DNA of 8,528 bases, from positions 1 through 8,528 of the forward strand of contig CAZOIK010000181.1 of NCBI GenBank assembly GCA_964579765.1, in the 5' to 3' direction. The notes below the pieces were generated by a model, which made no database searches, was not told where the DNA came from, and worked only from the letters and a program-made list of their open reading frames with translations. The position numbers were made by a program, and so were the translations under genes. Positions 5,598-8,528 of the stretch are shown here, one piece after another (within the stretch, counting starts at the first letter, position 1; the number at the start of each line of letters is the position of its first letter). Origin of the DNA: DATNBT01 sp964579765. GTDB lineage: Bacteria > Acidobacteriota > Vicinamibacteria > Vicinamibacterales > CAVVIG01.

Positions 5598-5610
5598 CCC
5601 GGGCAGTCCG

Positions 5611-6384
5611 ATGAAGACACTGATGAGCTTTGCGGCAGCGGCGGTCATCGCGGCGGCGGTCACGGCTCAGGCCCAGTGGGACCCGTTTCCAATGAAGAAT
5701 GTCCCGCGGCTGCCCGACGGGAAGGTCGATCTGAAGGCGCCGCCTCGCCGCATGCCGGACGGCCATCCGGATCTGCAGGGCTTCTGGATTCCAGTCCCGC
5801 TCACGAAGTTCCTGCTCAACCTCGCCGCCGACATGAAGCCCGACGAGATTCCGCTGCAGCCCTGGGCGAAGGCGCTCTACCAGGAGCGCATCGACAACAA
5901 CGGGAAGGATCATCCCGGCGTGTTCTGCCTGCCGTCGGGTATTCCGGAGAAGGACAACATCCCGGACGGGCTCAAGGTCGTGCAGACGCCGGACCTCGTC
6001 ATCTTCCTGCACGACTCGCGGACGATCTTCCGGCAGATCTTCACCGACGGCCGGCCGCTGCCGAAGGATCCGCAGCCGACGTGGCAGGGCTACTCGATCG
6101 GGCGCTGGGACGGCGACACGTTCGTCGTTGACACGATTGGCCAGAACGGCAAGACGTGGCTCGACATGCGCGGCCTGCCGGGCACCGAATCGCTCCACGT
6201 CGTCGAGCGTTTCCATCGTCCGACGATCGGCCACATGGACGTGACGGTGACGATCGACGATCCGAAGGCATATACGCGCGCGTGGGACGTGCACATGGCG
6301 TGGCAACTCATCCCCGATACCGATCTCATCGAGAGCATCTGCGAAGAGAACAGCAAGGACCTGCCGCACATGGTGGGGAAATAG
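5611..6384 (+). CDS. Exported protein of unknown function, Acidobacteria-type family
   Basis: A 257-residue protein with a signal peptide (MKTLMSFAAAAVIAAAVTAQA, cleavage near residue 21). I recognise the style of the mature part from many exported proteins annotated as hypothetical in Acidobacteriota genomes: HPDLQGFW near residue 50, CLPSGIP near 109, IFTDGRPLPKDPQPTWQGYSIGRWDGDTFVVDTIG at about 144-178, then ERFHRPTIGHMDVTVTIDDPKAYTRAW. No catalytic motif or membrane helix beyond the signal is visible. The strand-rich pattern and paired WDGDT/DTIG phrases suggest a beta fold, but the role is unknown. The ATG at 5611 is the only start that gives the full signal peptide. It appears to be a single-gene unit with its own promoter; the TAG at 6382-6384 is followed by the repeat at 6393. 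Confidence 0.85.
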   Translation: MKTLMSFAAAAVIAAAVTAQAQWDPFPMKNVPRLPDGKVDLKAPPRRMPDGHPDLQGFWIPVPLTKFLLNLAADMKPDEIPLQPWAKALYQERIDNNGKDHPGVFCLPSGIPEKDNIPDGLKVVQTPDLVIFLHDSRTIFRQIFTDGRPLPKDPQPTWQGYSIGRWDGDTFVVDTIGQNGKTWLDMRGLPGTESLHVVERFHRPTIGHMDVTVTIDDPKAYTRAWDVHMAWQLIPDTDLIESICEENSKDLPHMVGK

Positions 6385-6392
6385 CGATCGAG

Positions 6393-6430
6393 CATTGCAG
6401 GATTGCAGGGGGGCAGAATGGCAGGATTGA
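6393..6430. repeat. Second copy of the GGCAGAAT/ATTGCAGG-type repeat
   Basis: CATTGCAGG, ATTGCAGG, GGGGCAGAATGGCAGG and ATTGATTGCCGG follow the stop of the gene at 5611. The units match those in the palindrome at 3232-3319 (ATTGCAG, GGCAGAATGGCAG) but here lack the mirrored arm. The right end merges into the TIGR03435-like remnant. Confidence 0.65.
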
Positions 6431-6567
6431 TTGCCGGATTGCCACTCGCCGCCGCGCTGATTGCCGCGCAGGCCGTCCAGGAACAGCTCGGCCTGAAGCT
6501 CGAACACCGGAGTGTCACGACGGATGTCGTCGTCGTCGATCACATCGAACGTCCCAGCCCTGACTAG
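6418..6567 (+). pseudogene. C-terminal remnant of a TIGR03435-family (Soli_3738-type) protein
   Basis: A 49-codon frame from ATG 6418 to TAG 6565-6567 ends in AVQEQLGLKLEHRSVTTDVVVVDHIERPSPD. This matches the very end of TIGR03435 proteins as I know them (LQEQLGLKLE...VLVIDHVERPS-), a paralogous exported family of Acidobacteriota normally some 250 residues or more long. Only the last 31 or so residues (from about 6472) are homologous. Upstream the frame runs through the repeat at 6393-6430 to the stop of the previous gene, so the body of the gene is gone. A deletion ending at the repeat is the simplest explanation. The last 44 nt overlap the predicted start of msrQ in another frame. Confidence 0.7.
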
Positions 6568-7207
6568 CGATCGCGTCGTCCGGCTGATCCTCAAGCCGCT
6601 CGTGTTCGCGGCGTGTCTCGCGCCGCTCGCGCTGCGGGCATGGGACGCGTGGACGCATGAGCTCAACGCGAATCCGTTCAACGCGATCGTCCGTGACACG
6701 GGATTCTGGTCGCTGCGCTTTCTGTGTCTCACGATCGCCATTACGCCGCTGCGCTGGCTGACGGGCTGGCATCCGGCAATCCGTTTTCGCCGGATGCTCG
6801 GCCTGTTCGCGTTCTTCTACGGCGTGGCTCACGTGCTCGCGTACGTCGCGTTCGATCGCATCGCCGGCGTGACGGCGGCCGGGAGCCTGTCCGGGCTCGC
6901 GGTCGCGGCAGCCGCGCTGCGCGCGACGGGGGCCGACGCGGTCCGGCCGTTCTTCGCGATCGGATGGGTCGCGTTCGCGATCATGGTGCCGCTGGCCGCG
7001 ACCTCGACGGCCGGCGCGATCCGTCGTCTCGGTGGGCGCCCCTGGCAGCGGCTGCATCGCCTCGTCTATCCAGCGGCCATTGCGAGCGTCGTGCACACAT
7101 ACTGGCCCTTCACCCAGGCGGTGCCGCGGTACGCCGCGATTCTCGCGATCATCCTGGCGATCCGCCTCATGCGGGCGTGTCGCTTCTCCAATTTGCTATA
7201 CTCGTGA
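6524..7207 (+). CDS. msrQ: MsrQ-type heme-binding membrane subunit (YedZ family)
   Basis: An integral inner-membrane b-type cytochrome that in characterised bacteria feeds electrons from quinones to the periplasmic methionine sulfoxide reductase MsrP. The 227-residue frame carries family motifs in order: LKPLVFAACLAPLALRAWDAW (first helix), TGFWSLRFLCLTIAITPLRWLTGW, RFRRMLGLFAFFYGVAHVLAYV with heme-ligand His103, RPFFAIGWVAFAIMVPLAATS, RRLGGRPWQRLHRLVY with His178, and His191 in VVHTYW. About five to six helices are visible. No MsrP gene is adjacent here. The start is uncertain: ATG 6524 (weak GGAG 11 nt upstream) or GTG 6512 both add residues beyond the family's usual N-terminus, and no later ATG or GTG spares the first helix. 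The first 14 codons lie within the TIGR03435 remnant. The TGA at 7205-7207 overlaps the pyrR promoter. Confidence 0.88.
   Translation: MSSSSITSNVPALTSDRVVRLILKPLVFAACLAPLALRAWDAWTHELNANPFNAIVRDTGFWSLRFLCLTIAITPLRWLTGWHPAIRFRRMLGLFAFFYGVAHVLAYVAFDRIAGVTAAGSLSGLAVAAAALRATGADAVRPFFAIGWVAFAIMVPLAATSTAGAIRRLGGRPWQRLHRLVYPAAIASVVHTYWPFTQAVPRYAAILAIILAIRLMRACRFSNLLYS
7197..7202 (+). promoter_or_regulatory. -10 box TATACT of the pyrR-pyrB operon
   Basis: TATACT within the last codons of msrQ, identical to the boxes before pyrK and the gene at 5611. The predicted start is 7208-7210, at the foot of the PyrR-type hairpin (7210-7242), giving a leader of about 42 nt. No clear -35 hexamer is visible. Read-through from msrQ remains possible. 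Confidence 0.6.
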
Positions 7208-7209
7208 GG

Positions 7210-7242
7210 CTCTTTAACGCGTCCCAGTGAGGACGCAAAGAG
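7210..7242 (+). promoter_or_regulatory. PyrR-binding RNA hairpin overlapping the pyrR ribosome binding site
   Basis: The RNA folds as a lower stem CUCUUU (7210-7215) with AAAGAG (7237-7242), a one-sided internal bulge AAC (7216-7218), an upper stem GCGUCC (7219-7224) with GGACGC (7231-7236), and the hexaloop CAGUGA (7225-7230). PyrR of Bacillus is known to bind a hairpin with a CNGNGA hexaloop, an upper stem, a purine-rich internal bulge and a lower stem; all four are here. The 3' arm of the lower stem is the first part of the Shine-Dalgarno AAAGAGGTGA (7237-7246), which matches AAGGAGGTGA at 9 of 10 positions and is well spaced for the GTG at 7251. UMP-bound PyrR stabilising this hairpin would block initiation of pyrR and coupled pyrB. 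No terminator structure follows, so the mechanism would be translational, as described for mycobacterial PyrR. Confidence 0.82.
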
Positions 7243-7250
7243 GTGAGGCC

Positions 7251-7777
7251 GTGGCAGTCGTTCTCGATGCGAGCCGCATGGCTCGCGCTCTCGCGCGCAT
7301 CGCGCACGAAATCCTCGAACGCAATCCCGTCATCGACGACGTGGCGCTCGTCGGCATCCACACGCGCGGCGTGCCGCTGGCGCGGCGCATCGCGGCGTCG
7401 ATCCACGACGTCGCGAGCCACGACGTGCCGTGCGGCGCGCTCGACATCGGACTCTATCGCGACGACGTGGGCGGACATGCGGTCGGTCCGCAGCCGGTCA
7501 TCCACAGAACAGAAATTCCGTTTTCCATCGACGGCAAGGTGATCCTGCTCGTTGACGACGTGCTCTACACGGGACGGACGATTCGCGCGGCCCTCGACGC
7601 GCTCATCGACTTCGGCCGCCCGCGCGCCATTCAGCTCGTCGTCCTCGTGGACCGCGGACACCGCGAGCTGCCGATCAAAGCTGACTACGTGGGAAAGAAT
7701 CTGCCGACCTCCGACACGCAAAACGTGCAGGTCTCTCTGACCGAAACCGACGGCCGCGACGAAGTGGAGGTCCTGCC

Positions 7778-7781
<4 letters not shown>
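7251..7781 (+). CDS. pyrR: Bifunctional pyr operon RNA-binding regulator / uracil phosphoribosyltransferase PyrR
   Basis: PyrR senses UMP/UTP versus PRPP and binds the leader RNA of pyrimidine operons; many members also convert uracil and PRPP to UMP. The 176 residues have the usual length. Signatures are LDASRMARALARIAHEILERN at 5-25, LVGIHTRGVPLARRI at 33-47, the PRPP-binding segment VILLVDDVLYTGRT at 97-110, and LVDRGHRELPIKADYVGKNLPTS at 132-154. The GTG at 7251 is chosen because the strong Shine-Dalgarno at 7237-7246 precedes it and MAVVLDA aligns with the family's start. The in-frame GTG at 7227 lies in the loop of the regulatory hairpin and is rejected. It overlaps pyrB by 4 nt (GTGA). 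Autoregulation through the hairpin at 7210-7242 is predicted. No missing residue is apparent. Confidence 0.95.
7766..7770 (+). promoter_or_regulatory. Shine-Dalgarno sequence of pyrB
   Basis: GGAGG, 7 nt before the pyrB GTG and inside the end of pyrR. It fixes the GTG at 7778 as the start, and it allows some independent initiation of pyrB in addition to coupling with pyrR. Confidence 0.7.

Positions 7782-8528
<747 letters not shown>

Noticed and set aside
4688..5614. 308-codon open frame on the plus strand opposite the serine-hydrolase-like gene
   Set aside because: Composition is typical of a GC-driven antisense frame, and the opposite strand has a signal peptide and a full family pattern.
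5545..6741. 398-codon open frame on the minus strand opposite the gene at 5611
   Set aside because: Antisense shadow: it crosses an intergenic repeat and the start of msrQ and shows no domain.
7227..7250. Upstream GTG start for pyrR at 7227
   Set aside because: It lies in the loop of the PyrR-type hairpin, has no Shine-Dalgarno at proper distance and adds eight residues unlike the family. The GTG at 7251 has a near-consensus Shine-Dalgarno.

Overview
The window is GC-rich, densely packed bacterial DNA from a diderm (Gram-negative-type) cell: it encodes a Pal-type lipoprotein domain, an outer-membrane beta-barrel and several exported proteins. Three things point to Acidobacteriota, possibly the Vicinamibacteria. 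The exported protein at 5611-6384 and the TIGR03435-like tail at 6418-6567 belong to families I associate with that phylum, and the intergenic repeats are of a style I associate with it. This placement is inference from family recognition, not from a marker gene.

Layout. (1) 1-461, plus strand: the C-terminal part of pal, entered inside a run of 16 prolines. (2) 497-3217, minus strand: a compact operon read pyrK - pyrD - pyrF - glutaredoxin-like, with 1-nt to 21-nt gaps or 4-nt overlaps; it converges on pal over a long palindrome. (3) 3232-3319: an imperfect palindromic repeat between operons. (4) 3322-5554, minus strand: three overlapping genes read serine-hydrolase-like protein, small outer-membrane barrel, DUF4390-like exported protein. 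(5) 5555-5610: a divergent promoter region. (6) 5611-6384, plus: an exported protein of unknown function. (7) 6385-6567: a second copy of the repeat type and a gene remnant. (8) 6524-7207, plus: msrQ. (9) 7251 to the window end, plus: pyrR - pyrB, with pyrB cut by the edge.

How it works together. The window holds two pyrimidine clusters: pyrKDF (dihydroorotate to orotate, and OMP to UMP) and pyrRB (UMP-sensing regulator and aspartate carbamoyltransferase). The pyrR leader carries an RNA hairpin that fits the known PyrR recognition pattern: a CNGNGA hexaloop, an upper stem, an internal bulge and a lower stem. Its 3' arm covers the pyrR Shine-Dalgarno sequence, so regulation is predicted to be translational repression. 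The pyrK start lies exactly 6 nt after a TATACT box, which predicts a leaderless mRNA with no room for such a hairpin, so the two clusters are probably controlled differently.

The main oddities are a PyrD with glycine where class 1 enzymes have the catalytic cysteine, a beta-lactamase-fold protein that has lost its SxxK and other active-site residues, a decayed TIGR03435 C-terminus overlapping the start of msrQ, and a shared repeat family at two intergenic sites. I found no phage, transposase, CRISPR, tRNA or rRNA. No gene-free stretch exceeds 300 bases.
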